Below, one piece after another: positions 1 to 7,476 of a stretch of 64,000 nt of DNA. How positions within the stretch are numbered: the first letter of the stretch is position 1; each line of letters begins with the position of its first letter. Under the pieces are notes generated by a model. It saw nothing but the letters and a program-made list of their open reading frames with translations. It had not been told where the DNA came from and ran no database searches. The position numbers and the translations under genes were made by a program. Where the stretch lies: the NCBI GenBank assembly GCA_965278995.1, contig OZ257136.1, positions 868,001 to 932,000 of the forward strand. Direction: 5' to 3'. The stretch is from JADJYF01 sp965278995 (GTDB lineage Bacteria > Pseudomonadota > Gammaproteobacteria > Ga0077536).

Positions 1-1
1 C

Positions 2-697
2 CATGTCTCCAACCTGCCTGCTGCGCACGATGCGGCTGGCCTGCTGATATTGCTCGGCGCTGTCTCGGCGTTACTGTTTGCGCTGATCTCATTGGTTCAG
101 CGCGACCTCGATGGCCTGCTGCGCAGCTCGATGCTGATGCACGGCGGTTTGCTGCTTGCCGCCCTTGGCGCGGCGGCTCGCGGCCATCCGGTCGCGGCGT
201 TGTTTGTCGCATTGACCATGACGCTGGCGCTCGCCGGACTCAGTCTGACCGTGCTCGCGATCGAAGCGCGGGTCGGCAAGGTGAAATGGCTGAATGCCAC
301 GGGGCGCGCGCGCGCGTTCCCACGCCTTGCCGCGGCTTTCGGTCTGTTCGGCGCGGCCGGCGTCGGTATGCCCGGTACGGCAGGGTTCATCGCCGACGAT
401 CTCGTGCTGCATGCGCTGTGGTCGGAGAGCGCGGCTGCCACGATCGTGGTGACGCTCGCCAGTGCATTGCTGGCCATCGCGACACTCCGCGCGATCGCGC
501 TGACGTTCATGGGGCCGCAGACACTCTCGACAGCGCCCGATTTGACCCGTGTCGAACGCGGTGTCGTACTCGCCTTGATCCTGCTGCTATTCGGTATCGG
601 ACTGGTGCCGCAGGCGATCGTGGCAACGTCAGCCACGCTGTTCGGCAAACCTGAAGTGCTGTCTGTCCCTGCTCATGAGGTTGTCACCCCCCGATAG
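2..697 (+). CDS. Proton-conducting membrane transporter, NuoM/MrpD-like, C-terminal part
   Basis: The reading frame is open from the first bases of the window, so the gene starts upstream and only about 231 C-terminal residues are visible. The protein is almost entirely hydrophobic segments with short loops. A G-M-P-G-T-A-G-F stretch (about nt 365-388) resembles the G-x-P-G-x-x-G-F signature of the proton-translocating antiporter-like subunits NuoM, NuoN and MrpD. Such proteins sit in the inner membrane and move protons or sodium. Neither complex I nor Mrp partners can be seen, so the exact complex is unknown. A lone NuoM-like protein of another transport system is equally possible. The stop at 695-697 is clear. 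Confidence 0.6.
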   Translation, partial: HVSNLPAAHDAAGLLILLGAVSALLFALISLVQRDLDGLLRSSMLMHGGLLLAALGAAARGHPVAALFVALTMTLALAGLSLTVLAIEARVGKVKWLNATGRARAFPRLAAAFGLFGAAGVGMPGTAGFIADDLVLHALWSESAAATIVVTLASALLAIATLRAIALTFMGPQTLSTAPDLTRVERGVVLALILLLFGIGLVPQAIVATSATLFGKPEVLSVPAHEVVTPR

Positions 698-930
698 CAA
701 GTCACTTACGTGCTCTACCGCACGGTCGGAGTACAAGAAAGCCGTAAGCTTCGGTTCGACATAGCGTTCGCGATACTAATCGACCCGGACACTTCACCTC
801 GAAGCGGATGCTATGAGCAATAACATGATTCACAACGTGGCCTGGCCGTCGTCGCGATATCTGTTCTCGCTATTTTTGAGCTCCGGTCGCTCTCCAAACG
901 ATCATTATTCAACCCCGAGAGGTCAATAGC

Positions 931-1491
931 ATGAAACTCAAATTGCCTGCTGCCGCAGCTTTAATCGTCGCTCTCGCTTCCTCGGCCGCTAACGCGGCCG
1001 TTTACGAAGCGACCTTTGAGAACAACCTTGGTACACAGACTATTTCCAGCTCCATAACTGCTGTCGACAGTCTAGTCATGAGCGGAATGCTCACTTCGGG
1101 TGCTGGTTCGGTGGTTAACTCTACGACGTTTACCGCTGGCGCCGGCGTCGGTTCAATTTCACTCGATGCGGTGTGGCGGTCAGGAGCTGCAGGCGACACT
1201 TTGCGATTGATAGGTGTGAACATCGATTTGCTAGATTCGAGCAATGCTGTGGTTGCGACTGACTCCTTCATCGGCTTATTGGGAGGGTTTGCCCACTCAT
1301 CAGTCGACTTCGCCGGTCTCATCGGTGGCGGCGCGTACACGCTTCGTTTAACGGGCACCAATACGAATGTTGGGCAATATCTGCTGGACGTATCGTTTGG
1401 CGAAGTACCGCTGCCGGGCGCGATTTCGATGCTTATTCCAGCGATCATTGGTTTAGGGGCTTTGGGTCGACGTCACAGCCTCCGTACATAG
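931..1491 (+). CDS. PEP-CTERM-like exported protein
   Basis: The 186-residue protein has a classical signal peptide (K-L-K, then a hydrophobic run, with probable cleavage near ANA-AV at residues 21-24) and a Ser/Thr/Gly-rich mature part without cysteines. The C-terminus has the exosortase-substrate architecture: a V-P-L-P-G motif near residue 159, a hydrophobic helix and a basic tail (G-R-R-H). The motif is the VPLP variant rather than strict VPEP. Such proteins are known to be cleaved by exosortase and placed in the envelope or exopolymer matrix. This agrees with the XrtA-type glycosyltransferase and PrsK/PrsR genes at 38-43 kb. A purine-rich GAGAGG lies about 11 bases before the ATG. The specific function is unknown. 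Confidence 0.75.
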   Translation: MKLKLPAAAALIVALASSAANAAVYEATFENNLGTQTISSSITAVDSLVMSGMLTSGAGSVVNSTTFTAGAGVGSISLDAVWRSGAAGDTLRLIGVNIDLLDSSNAVVATDSFIGLLGGFAHSSVDFAGLIGGGAYTLRLTGTNTNVGQYLLDVSFGEVPLPGAISMLIPAIIGLGALGRRHSLRT

Positions 1492-1514
1492 AGCAACGAT
1501 CTGCTGAAGACCTT

Positions 1515-1538
1515 GTTGCCCGCTGAGTAGCGGGCAAC
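1515..1538. terminator. Perfect hairpin downstream of the PEP-CTERM-like gene
   Basis: A perfect 10-bp inverted repeat (GTTGCCCGCT / AGCGGGCAAC) with a 4-base loop starts 23 bases after the stop codon of the preceding gene. No T-run follows, so it is either a weak or Rho-assisted terminator or an mRNA-stabilising hairpin. Between here and the att repeat at 1757 I see no convincing gene. Confidence 0.4.
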
Positions 1539-1756
1539 GACCCAGCGCTTGTGCGGCGCAGATTACCAGATGGATCCCGTTATGCATGCGCGCAAGCAAT
1601 GGCGACCGCATACTGAACCCTGTTACGCAGTTGCGGTGTACACGATGCGCTGTATCTAGGGCACCACGGGTTTCGATGCGGCGCAGTGCTGCGCGCAGTT
1701 CCGGTGCGTTCACGTTGCCGATGGTTAAGACTGCGCTGGAGCGCGTCGGAAGTCGA

Positions 1757-1805
1757 ATTGGCTCCCCGGGACGGGCTCGAACCGCCGACCTAGTGATTAA
1801 CAGTC
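1757..1805. repeat. attL, 49-bp direct repeat of the tRNA-Asn 3' part
   Basis: This stretch is identical to 18299-18347. It carries the tRNA-Asn 3' end (minus strand) from the 3' CCA through the T arm, the variable loop and the anticodon, with two flanking AT bases, and breaks off in the anticodon stem. The sequence beyond (1806 onward) has no tRNA similarity, so it is not a functional tRNA. Confidence 0.95.
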
Positions 1806-1853
1806 CCCACTACATCCATTTCAGACTGTAACTGCCCTTAACACTTCGAATCA

Positions 1854-1876
1854 TAAAAAAGGGCTGCAAAAGCCCT
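1854..1876 (-). terminator. Rho-independent terminator facing outward at the island left end
   Basis: Read on the minus strand this is a 6-bp stem (AGGGCT / AGCCCT) with a 5-base loop, followed directly by six T and an AT tail. It would stop transcripts running leftward from the integrase region toward attL. It lies 49 bases inside the att repeat. In an excised circle it would lie between the attP core and int. Confidence 0.6.
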
Positions 1877-1949
1877 GAAATATAGCGATTCTCTGCCGCC
1901 CTGGCGGCATGATACGGGATGATATATAACACTCCTTAACAGGCCGATT

Positions 1950-2019
1950 GGTTACCCCGGGTAACCAGTAGCGACGCTTTATCACTTAGGCGCGCGGCCG
2001 GGTAACCATCAGGGTAACC
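1950..2019. promoter_or_regulatory. Left-end GGTTACC arm-type sites upstream of int
   Basis: Four copies of GGGTAACC or its complement occur in 70 bases. 1950-1966 is a perfect 8-bp inverted repeat with one central base (GGTTACCC, C, GGGTAACC). Direct copies follow at 2000-2007 and 2012-2019. The same motif occurs twice near the right att site. This distribution fits arm-type binding sites for the integrase or an excisionase. Being directly upstream of int, they could also autoregulate its promoter. Confidence 0.6.
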
Positions 2020-2030
2020 AGGAGTGCGGC

Positions 2031-3251
2031 ATGAGAAAGACACTCACCGACATCACGGTGACCAGGCTGAAGGCACCGGCTGCCGGCCGGCTGGAAGTCT
2101 TGGACACCATCACGACCGGCTTCGGGATCCGGGTCACTCCGCAGAATGCCCGCACGTATTTCGTGCTTTATCGGATCAAGGGCGACCGTCGCCTTCGTCG
2201 GTTGACGCTCGGCGACGCGCGGAAAATGAGCCTCGGTGACGCTCGCCAGGGCGCAAAGGACGCGCTCGAGGCGGCGCAACTGGGCAGCAACCCCAAGCTG
2301 AAACGGGAGGCCGCTGTAGAAGCCGCCAAGGCCGCCGACGACCAGACCGAGCGGAACCTATTCAAGACGGTTGCCGAGCTGTACATCGCGCGATACGCGA
2401 AACCGCAGCTGCGGCAGTGGCGCCCGGTCGAGCGGATGTTTCAGAAGAAGCTCACACCCGAATGGGGAAAACGACAGATCCATGCTATCACCCGGCGGGA
2501 CGTGGTCGAGCTGCTCGACACGATCGGCGACAAGACTCCGATCATGGCGAACCGCGTGCACGCGCTGCTGAGCAAATTCTTCAGCTGGTGCGTCGAGCGC
2601 GACATCCTCAAAGTGACCCCAATGGCCGGCCTGAAGAAGCCTCAGAAGGAACGCACCCGGGACCGGGTGCTGACCAACGAAGAGATCCGGGCGGTATGGC
2701 TCGCGGCCGACCAGGTTGGCTATCCAGGCAGCGCCCTGGTGCGCCTGCTGATGCTCACGGCCTGCAGGCTGAATGAGATCGCCACTTTGACGAAAACGCA
2801 GGTAGGGCGCGACGCGCTCAGCTTGCCGGAGACCAAGAACGGAAAGCCGCACCTCATCCCGCTGATCAAGCCAATTTCCGATGTGCTGGCTAAATTGCCG
2901 AAGTTCGACGGCGACTATCTGCTTACCGGCACCGCGGGCAGGCGCCCGATGCAGAATTTCAGCGATATCAAAGTCCGCCTCGACGAAACCAGTGGTGTCA
3001 CCGGCTGGACTTACCATGACCTGCGTCGCACTGCTGCCAGCGGCATGGCTGAACTCCAGATCGCACCACACATCATCGAGGCCGTCCTCAATCACAAGAG
3101 CGGGGCGGTATCCGGGGTCGCAAGGGTATACAACCGGTTCGACTATGCCGAGCAGAAGCGGGCGGCGCTTGAGCGCTGGGGTGCTGAGCTGGGCCGGATT
3201 GTTAAGGGCAGGGAGCGGAAGCGCGGCAAGGTAGTGCCGCTTCGGTCATGA
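2031..3251 (+). CDS. int: P4-type tyrosine site-specific integrase
   Basis: The 406-residue protein has the plan of tRNA-targeting P4-family integrases. An N-terminal arm-binding domain (DUF4102 type, about residues 1-90) is followed by a core-binding SAM-like domain (about 110-210) and a catalytic domain. Visible catalytic residues are R246 in the T-A-C-R-L-N-E box, H329 and R332 in Y-H-D-L-R-R, and the nucleophile Y367 in V-Y-N-R. The full set implies an active enzyme that catalyses integration and excision at the 49-bp repeats. An AGGAG ribosome site 6 bases before the ATG fixes the start. The gene reads inward and its stop overlaps the next start (ATGA). It lies next to the tRNA remnant, not next to the intact tRNA. 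Confidence 0.95.
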   Translation: MRKTLTDITVTRLKAPAAGRLEVLDTITTGFGIRVTPQNARTYFVLYRIKGDRRLRRLTLGDARKMSLGDARQGAKDALEAAQLGSNPKLKREAAVEAAKAADDQTERNLFKTVAELYIARYAKPQLRQWRPVERMFQKKLTPEWGKRQIHAITRRDVVELLDTIGDKTPIMANRVHALLSKFFSWCVERDILKVTPMAGLKKPQKERTRDRVLTNEEIRAVWLAADQVGYPGSALVRLLMLTACRLNEIATLTKTQVGRDALSLPETKNGKPHLIPLIKPISDVLAKLPKFDGDYLLTGTAGRRPMQNFSDIKVRLDETSGVTGWTYHDLRRTAASGMAELQIAPHIIEAVLNHKSGAVSGVARVYNRFDYAEQKRAALERWGAELGRIVKGRERKRGKVVPLRS

Positions 3252-3850
3252 GCGGTCGTGTAGCTGGGGGAGTTCGTCAATTGCGCCATGACCTCGCTGC
3301 TCACGAAAAGCGGGCGTGGGCCGTGCTCACAGAGTCGGGGCATTCAGCAGACGAAGTGAACGCGGCGATAAATGGAATGGCGGAGCCGCTGCAGCGCTTC
3401 ATCCCTGAAGGCGATGAGTACAAAGCTTCTTGGTACGCGCTTCGAACCTTAATGGCGATCCGCGAGATTGTCCGTGCGCTCGACAGTGCAGCATCCGACG
3501 ATGAGGAAGAAAGGATCGCGGTTTTTCTCAGGCTAGGACAGAGCTACGCACAGGGGTTGATAGGGCTCGAATTTCCCGATTTAAAGTCGTTCGTCGACAG
3601 CAAGGAAGGGCGAGAAACGGCGGCATTTCGACACCGCGAAAATCGCGACGCCGAGGCGCGTTCAAAAGAGTTCGCCGAGGTCTTTTGGCTTGAGAGCCCT
3701 GATGCGCGAATGGGCGAGTGTGCTGAGCATGTGAGAAAGCTGCTGTTGGGGCAAGGGATAAGTCGCGACATAAAAACCGTTCGCAGATGGATCGGCTCCG
3801 GTGCCCCGGCCAGCGCACGGCGCCCTGGGGCACCGAAAAAACACCCCTGA
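3248..3850 (+). CDS. Hypothetical protein coupled to the integrase
   Basis: The start codon overlaps the integrase stop (ATGA, 3248-3251), so the two genes are probably translationally coupled. The 200-residue product is soluble and charged. It has acidic stretches around residues 82-90 and a basic, proline-rich tail (R-R-P-G-A-P-K-K-H-P). The C-terminal third, with K-T-V-R-R-W near residue 177, could form a helix-turn-helix, but no family is recognised. In this position satellites often carry a small regulator or excision accessory factor; that role is only a guess from context. Confidence 0.65.
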   Translation: MSGRVAGGVRQLRHDLAAHEKRAWAVLTESGHSADEVNAAINGMAEPLQRFIPEGDEYKASWYALRTLMAIREIVRALDSAASDDEEERIAVFLRLGQSYAQGLIGLEFPDLKSFVDSKEGRETAAFRHRENRDAEARSKEFAEVFWLESPDARMGECAEHVRKLLLGQGISRDIKTVRRWIGSGAPASARRPGAPKKHP

Positions 3851-3927
3851 AAGAAAACCCCCTTCGTAATCTCCCCGTTGCGCGCAGCGGGAATTTTAAT
3901 ACCGCTTTTCGCAGCATACCGTGACTG

Positions 3928-3956
3928 CGCACTGTTTAACGTGCGCTCACAGTGCG
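3928..3956. promoter_or_regulatory. Possible operator upstream of the AlpA-like gene
   Basis: An 8-bp inverted repeat (CGCACTGT / ACAGTGCG) with a 13-base spacer lies in the only gene-free gap (3851-3999) of the early region, 44 bases before the start of the AlpA-like gene. It could be an operator for that gene or for an island or phage regulator. No convincing -35/-10 pair was found. Confidence 0.3.
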
Positions 3957-3999
3957 GCGATCCTCGCTTACAAGCGCACCCTCTTTCGAGGGCATCACA

Positions 4000-4251
4000 A
4001 TGCAGAAGCTTATCTCCACCCGCACAACCCGAGAGCGGTTCGGCGGTATATCCACGATGACTGAATGGCGGCGCCGGAAAGCGGGCCTCTTGCCCCCTGT
4101 CGTTACGATCAGCGGCCGTAACTTCGACGTCGAGCAGGACATTGGCGAGATTATTGCGGCCTACGCCGCCGCCGCAGGTGACGATGCTGTAAAGGGCATC
4201 GTAAAGCGCCAGATTACTGATCGTGCAGAATCCAGTTCGGTGGCCGCGTAG
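4000..4251 (+). CDS. AlpA-like helix-turn-helix regulator
   Basis: The 83-residue protein begins M-Q-K-L-I-S-T-R and contains a short winged-helix/MerR-like DNA-binding unit (R-T-T-R-E-R-F-G-G-I-S, then W-R-R-R-K-A-G-L-L-P-P). This matches the layout of AlpA/excisionase-type regulators. AlpA proteins activate the integrase or early genes of P4-like islands and are a hallmark gene of Gram-negative PICIs. The start at 4000 is preferred over an upstream in-frame ATG at 3952 because a GAGGG lies 7 bases before it and the extra residues look non-coding. The stop overlaps the next start by one base. Confidence 0.65.
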   Translation: MQKLISTRTTRERFGGISTMTEWRRRKAGLLPPVVTISGRNFDVEQDIGEIIAAYAAAAGDDAVKGIVKRQITDRAESSSVAA

Positions 4252-4709
4252 TGCGCGCCCAGGCGAACACGGCGGCGGTCACGCTCACGCCGTTTGAGAG
4301 CGTCACGTCTCGGCTGGAGCGCTTTCAAATGAAAGGGCCCGGCCGCGGAGTCGGGTTGTGTGCAGCGCATGAAGAAAAGCATCCGAGCTTGAGTGTCCAG
4401 GAATCCGACGACGGTACTGTTCTGATCCACTGTTTTGCCGGATGTAGCGCCGCCGATGTTGTCGCCGCGATTGGTCTGTCACTCGCGGATCTCTTCGTGC
4501 AGAGACCTGCAGACGACGAAGGTCGTCCCCGCCGCCGCAAACCATTTCTGTCAGCGCGCGATGTCCTCGATCTCCTGGAAGAAGAGCGCGTTGCGCTGCT
4601 CACCGCCGTTTCAGACATCAGAGCCGGCCGGCCGCTTGCACCCGATATGGTTGACCGCATCAGTGTTGCCGGCACGCGTATCCAAGCAATCAAGGAGGCT
4701 ATCCGATGA
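4251..4709 (+). CDS. CHC2-type zinc-finger (primase-like) protein
   Basis: The 152-residue product has a zinc-ribbon of the DnaG CHC2 type. L-C-A-A-H (Cys and His near residues 37 and 41) and the later H-C-F-A-G-C (two Cys near 61 and 65) frame the beta-strand pattern typical of phage primase N-termini. No TOPRIM or polymerase domain follows, so on its own it cannot make primers. It may recognise the origin or act with the next gene product. Translation starts from GTG overlapping the previous stop (TAGTG). The stop region overlaps the following ATG by 4 bases, which puts it in one operon with the RepA-like gene. Confidence 0.7.
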   Translation: MRAQANTAAVTLTPFESVTSRLERFQMKGPGRGVGLCAAHEEKHPSLSVQESDDGTVLIHCFAGCSAADVVAAIGLSLADLFVQRPADDEGRPRRRKPFLSARDVLDLLEEERVALLTAVSDIRAGRPLAPDMVDRISVAGTRIQAIKEAIR

Positions 4710-6044
4710 CCGCCACTAGCCCCGCCCGAGACGATGCACGAGTGCGCGCTCTGCAGGCGAAGGTCGACCTAATGGCGTTCTCGGTTGACTTCACCCGCAT
4801 GTCAGACGTCGCCATGCGCCCAGTCAAATGGCTGTGGCGTGGACGAATAGCCCAGGGCAAGGTCACGCTCGTCGCGGGGCACCCGGGCCTCGGTAAGTCC
4901 CAGATCGCGGCGTCGTTTGCGGCCATAACGACAACTGGCGGCCGGTGGCCGGTCGATCGCACGGAAGCACCGTGCGGCTCGGTCGTAATCCTGTCTGCAG
5001 AAGACGATCCTGAAGACACCATCGGACCCCGATTGATGGCCGCCGGCGCAGACCTCACTCGAGTTTATGTAGCGCGGGCGATCCGAGAATGCGACGACGA
5101 TGGCGTCGAGCGCCGGCGCCATATTGACCTTGGCCGCGACTTGGAACACCTCGACGGTGCTGACCGCCTACCTCGGGGGCATCGATTCGCATCGCACCTC
5201 GGACGTACGGGGGATCATGGCGCCGTTGTCGGAACTTGCCGAACGTCACCAGGCTGCTGTCGTCGCGATATCCCACCTTCGGAAGCAAGGCGGTGCCGAA
5301 GCCATGATGGCGATTACCGGCTCGATGGCGTTCGTTGCCGCGGCGCGGGCCGCCTACATCATCGCCCGCGACCCTGACGATGAACGCCGCCGACTCATGC
5401 TGCCGGCCAAGAATAACCTTGGCGACGATAGTACAGGGTTCGCCTACACGATTGAGTCCGTAACTGTCGGCGACGACATTCCGACCTCGCGTGTGTTGTG
5501 GGATAACCAGCTAATAGCCTTGTCGGCGGATGAAGCGCTCGGCCGTCCCTTGGATGATGTGGAGCGCACGGAGCGTACTGATGCCGCTGATTGGCTGCGG
5601 TCGGAAGTCGAGCACGGTCCTGTCGACGTCAAGGATCTGCAAAAGCGCGCACGCGATGCCGGACACGCTTGGCCGACGGTAAAGCGCGCGAAGTCCGCAA
5701 TCGGCGCAGTCGCCGAGAAGTCTGCATTCACGGGGGGCTGGCGTTGGTCTCTGTCCAAGGAGATCAGCACCCCCAGCACACTGACCAGTGATCCCCTTCG
5801 TGTTGATAAGTCTCGCAAACCCAACGGCAGCGCGGCTTTCACCGAAGGAGATCATCCGATCCCCTTCGATGATCTCCTTGGGGCTGATATCGAAGACGAA
5901 GGGGATCACGAAGGAGATCATCGGATTACGCCCCTGATCCCCTTCGGTGAAACCCGCACCATTGCTCACGCAGAAGCAGCCGCAATAGCCGAAGAGGATC
6001 ACCCAAGCGCGTGTGATCCCCTTTGCGGCTCCGAGAAATTCTGA
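4706..6044 (+). pseudogene. RepA/DnaB-like AAA ATPase, broken by a frameshifting deletion
   Basis: The frame from 4706 encodes the N-terminal half of a RecA-fold replicative ATPase with a clear Walker A (G-H-P-G-L-G-K-S-Q) and the S-A-E-D-D-P-E-D stretch of the family. The homologous sequence then continues in another frame from about 5150: A-Y-L-G-G-I-D-S-H, V-A-I-S-H-L-R-K, and L-P-A-K-N-N-L-G to the stop at 6044. In known relatives about 12-18 residues ending in the Walker B (hydrophobic-I-D-P) separate the two parts. Here they are missing, so a small out-of-frame deletion removed Walker B. The gene is probably inactive unless this is a sequencing error. The last 85 codons are shaped by iteron-like repeats. 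Confidence 0.75.
5790..6025. repeat. Nine iteron-like 11-mers, candidate replication origin
   Basis: The consensus is GATCCCCTTCG. Direct copies occur at 5790-5800, 5858-5868, 5871-5881 (GATCTCCTTGG), 5936-5946 and 6015-6025 (last bases TTG). Inverted copies occur at 5843-5853, 5897-5907, 5909-5919 and 5990-6000 (CGAAGAGGATC). All lie inside the 3' coding end of the RepA-like gene and force an acidic, repetitive C-terminus. Clustered bidirectional short repeats beside an initiator/helicase gene are typical of satellite and plasmid origins. Each copy contains a GATC. Confidence 0.65.
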
Positions 6045-6355
6045 TGCACGCACTCCACATCCTATTCGAGCGTGGGCTCAGTGTCGCTGTTGAAGGTGAT
6101 CGGCTGGTGGTTGCTCCAGCACACCGCCTCGACGACGCATTGCGCCAGTACATCCGAAGCAATAAACCCGTCCTGGTAGACCTGATTAGGACATGGGCCG
6201 TTCTCGAATCAGCGATCAATGCTTGCTGTGATGCCCGCCGCGATACGCCGGAGAATCGTGCGGCGTTGCTGGCTGATGCCTGGCACGAGCCTGCTGATTC
6301 TTGGGCCTGGCTGACGGCCTACTTCAATGGCGAATCAGCGCGGTATACGCACTGA
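6044..6355 (+). CDS. Small protein with a TubC N-terminal-like domain
   Basis: The 103-residue protein starts at the ATG overlapping the previous stop (TGATG). An upstream in-frame start at 6023 would only extend it into the RepA-like gene. Residues 1-50 (L-F-E-R-G-L-S-V, V-E-G-D-R-L-V-V, then L-R-Q-Y-I-R-S-N-K) have the short helix-hairpin-helix pattern of TubC_N docking domains. These occur in many mobile-element proteins next to primase or helicase genes. The remainder is helical with a conserved-looking W-A-W-L. A role as a protein-protein docking partner of the replication proteins is inferred from position only. Confidence 0.6.
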   Translation: MHALHILFERGLSVAVEGDRLVVAPAHRLDDALRQYIRSNKPVLVDLIRTWAVLESAINACCDARRDTPENRAALLADAWHEPADSWAWLTAYFNGESARYTH

Positions 6356-7448
6356 CCACGATGGTTACCTGCACTGCATGACCGTCGCACTCGACAACGC
6401 CGCACAGATGCCACCCGAAGCCGCTCTGCGCCTCCTCAAGCGGCCGGGCTTGAGTCGCGACCAGCGGGCGTCCTGCTGCAGCTACCTGGCAGGAGGTTTC
6501 TTCCAGCGCCCAATCAGCTGGCAGCGCTGGCGCGTGATCGGGCCGCGCATACGGATAGAACTCAAAGCTCGCGCACAGGCGGCGGGGATCTCAACCGAGC
6601 GAGCTCTGCAGTTGGAAATTGCAGCAGCAATCATCCTGGCGGTCGCCGAAGTTCCAGACGGGCCCGATCTTCTATCGGAAGTTCGGGCGTGCGTTCAGAA
6701 CACGGTTACCGAATCGCTCCTCGGTGACTGGCGACATCCATTCGAGAGGTTGAGCGAAGTTCCAGAACAGTCGATTGACGAAAGCGACCAGGTCAGCGAT
6801 GGGCGGCTCCTCGAGCGACTTCCGGCGATTGCGAGGCTGAGCCCGTCGGAGCGCGCGGCAATCGAGCGTTCAAGCCTTGGGCACGAGGCAAGCGGCGCCG
6901 AGCGCGCAACCCTGTTCAGGGCCCGGGCAAAGTTACGCAAATCGGTGTCGAAAAATAATTTCTGCTCGTGCGTAACAAAATGCGCCTGCCAGTGGAATAG
7001 AGGTAGACCGAAGGCAAAAGGACGAGTGATGGACGCAGTAAAGAACATCGAGGAGCTTCTGAAAAAGGGGACGCGACACGGGTCATCGGGTGGGGCGCGA
7101 CAGACGATCCCCGTGTCGCGCCGCGACCTGGAGACTGTATTGCTCGCGCTGCGCGGCCCTGCGGCGGTGATGGACGGTCTCGGCGACGGCGTCATCCGAG
7201 TCGAACGACCGGCAGTGATGATCGAAACCTCGGCCGAGTTGACCCGCGAAGTCCGGGAGACAGCAACGGAAGTCCAGGCCGCGATCCTGGCTGGACTCAT
7301 CGACCCCGGGAGCTCTATCGCGATGGCGGCATGCGAAACATTAAGCGTCCTGGACGAGTGCGGCGGGATTATCAGCTTGCCTTATCTCCAGTACCTCAGC
7401 TGTTTGCTTGAGCTCGATGACGAGCAGACCGAATTGGCTGACGCCTAA
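6327..7448 (+). CDS. Hypothetical two-part protein with sigma-like helix-turn-helix
   Basis: The open frame encodes up to 373 residues and overlaps the preceding gene by 29 bases; an ATG at 6378 is an alternative start. Residues of about 165-208 (L-S-P-S-E-R-A-A-I-E-R and F-R-A-R-A-K-L-R-K) resemble a sigma-70 region 4-type helix-turn-helix, suggesting a DNA-binding regulator. A Cys-rich joint follows. At 7029 there is an in-frame ATG with AAGGA six bases upstream that would produce a separate 139-residue protein. Its tail resembles the tail of the next gene (T-x-x-Q-A-A-x-L-A-G). Whether one fusion protein or two proteins are made cannot be decided here. Confidence 0.55.
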   Translation: MANQRGIRTDHDGYLHCMTVALDNAAQMPPEAALRLLKRPGLSRDQRASCCSYLAGGFFQRPISWQRWRVIGPRIRIELKARAQAAGISTERALQLEIAAAIILAVAEVPDGPDLLSEVRACVQNTVTESLLGDWRHPFERLSEVPEQSIDESDQVSDGRLLERLPAIARLSPSERAAIERSSLGHEASGAERATLFRARAKLRKSVSKNNFCSCVTKCACQWNRGRPKAKGRVMDAVKNIEELLKKGTRHGSSGGARQTIPVSRRDLETVLLALRGPAAVMDGLGDGVIRVERPAVMIETSAELTREVRETATEVQAAILAGLIDPGSSIAMAACETLSVLDECGGIISLPYLQYLSCLLELDDEQTELADA

Positions 7449-7476
7449 TACCGCTTTCACCGAGCTGGGAAATTCC

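Noticed and set aside
1453..1713. Minus-strand 86-residue frame overlapping the PEP-CTERM-like gene end
   Set aside because: It overlaps the real gene and the hairpin, has no ribosome site and no recognisable domain.
1586..1831. Plus-strand frame across the left att repeat
   Set aside because: It translates the tRNA-Asn remnant and is interrupted by the integration scar.
5100..5377. Programmed frameshift between the two parts of the RepA-like gene
   Set aside because: A simple frame change would not restore the missing Walker B segment, and no slippery heptamer is seen at the joint.
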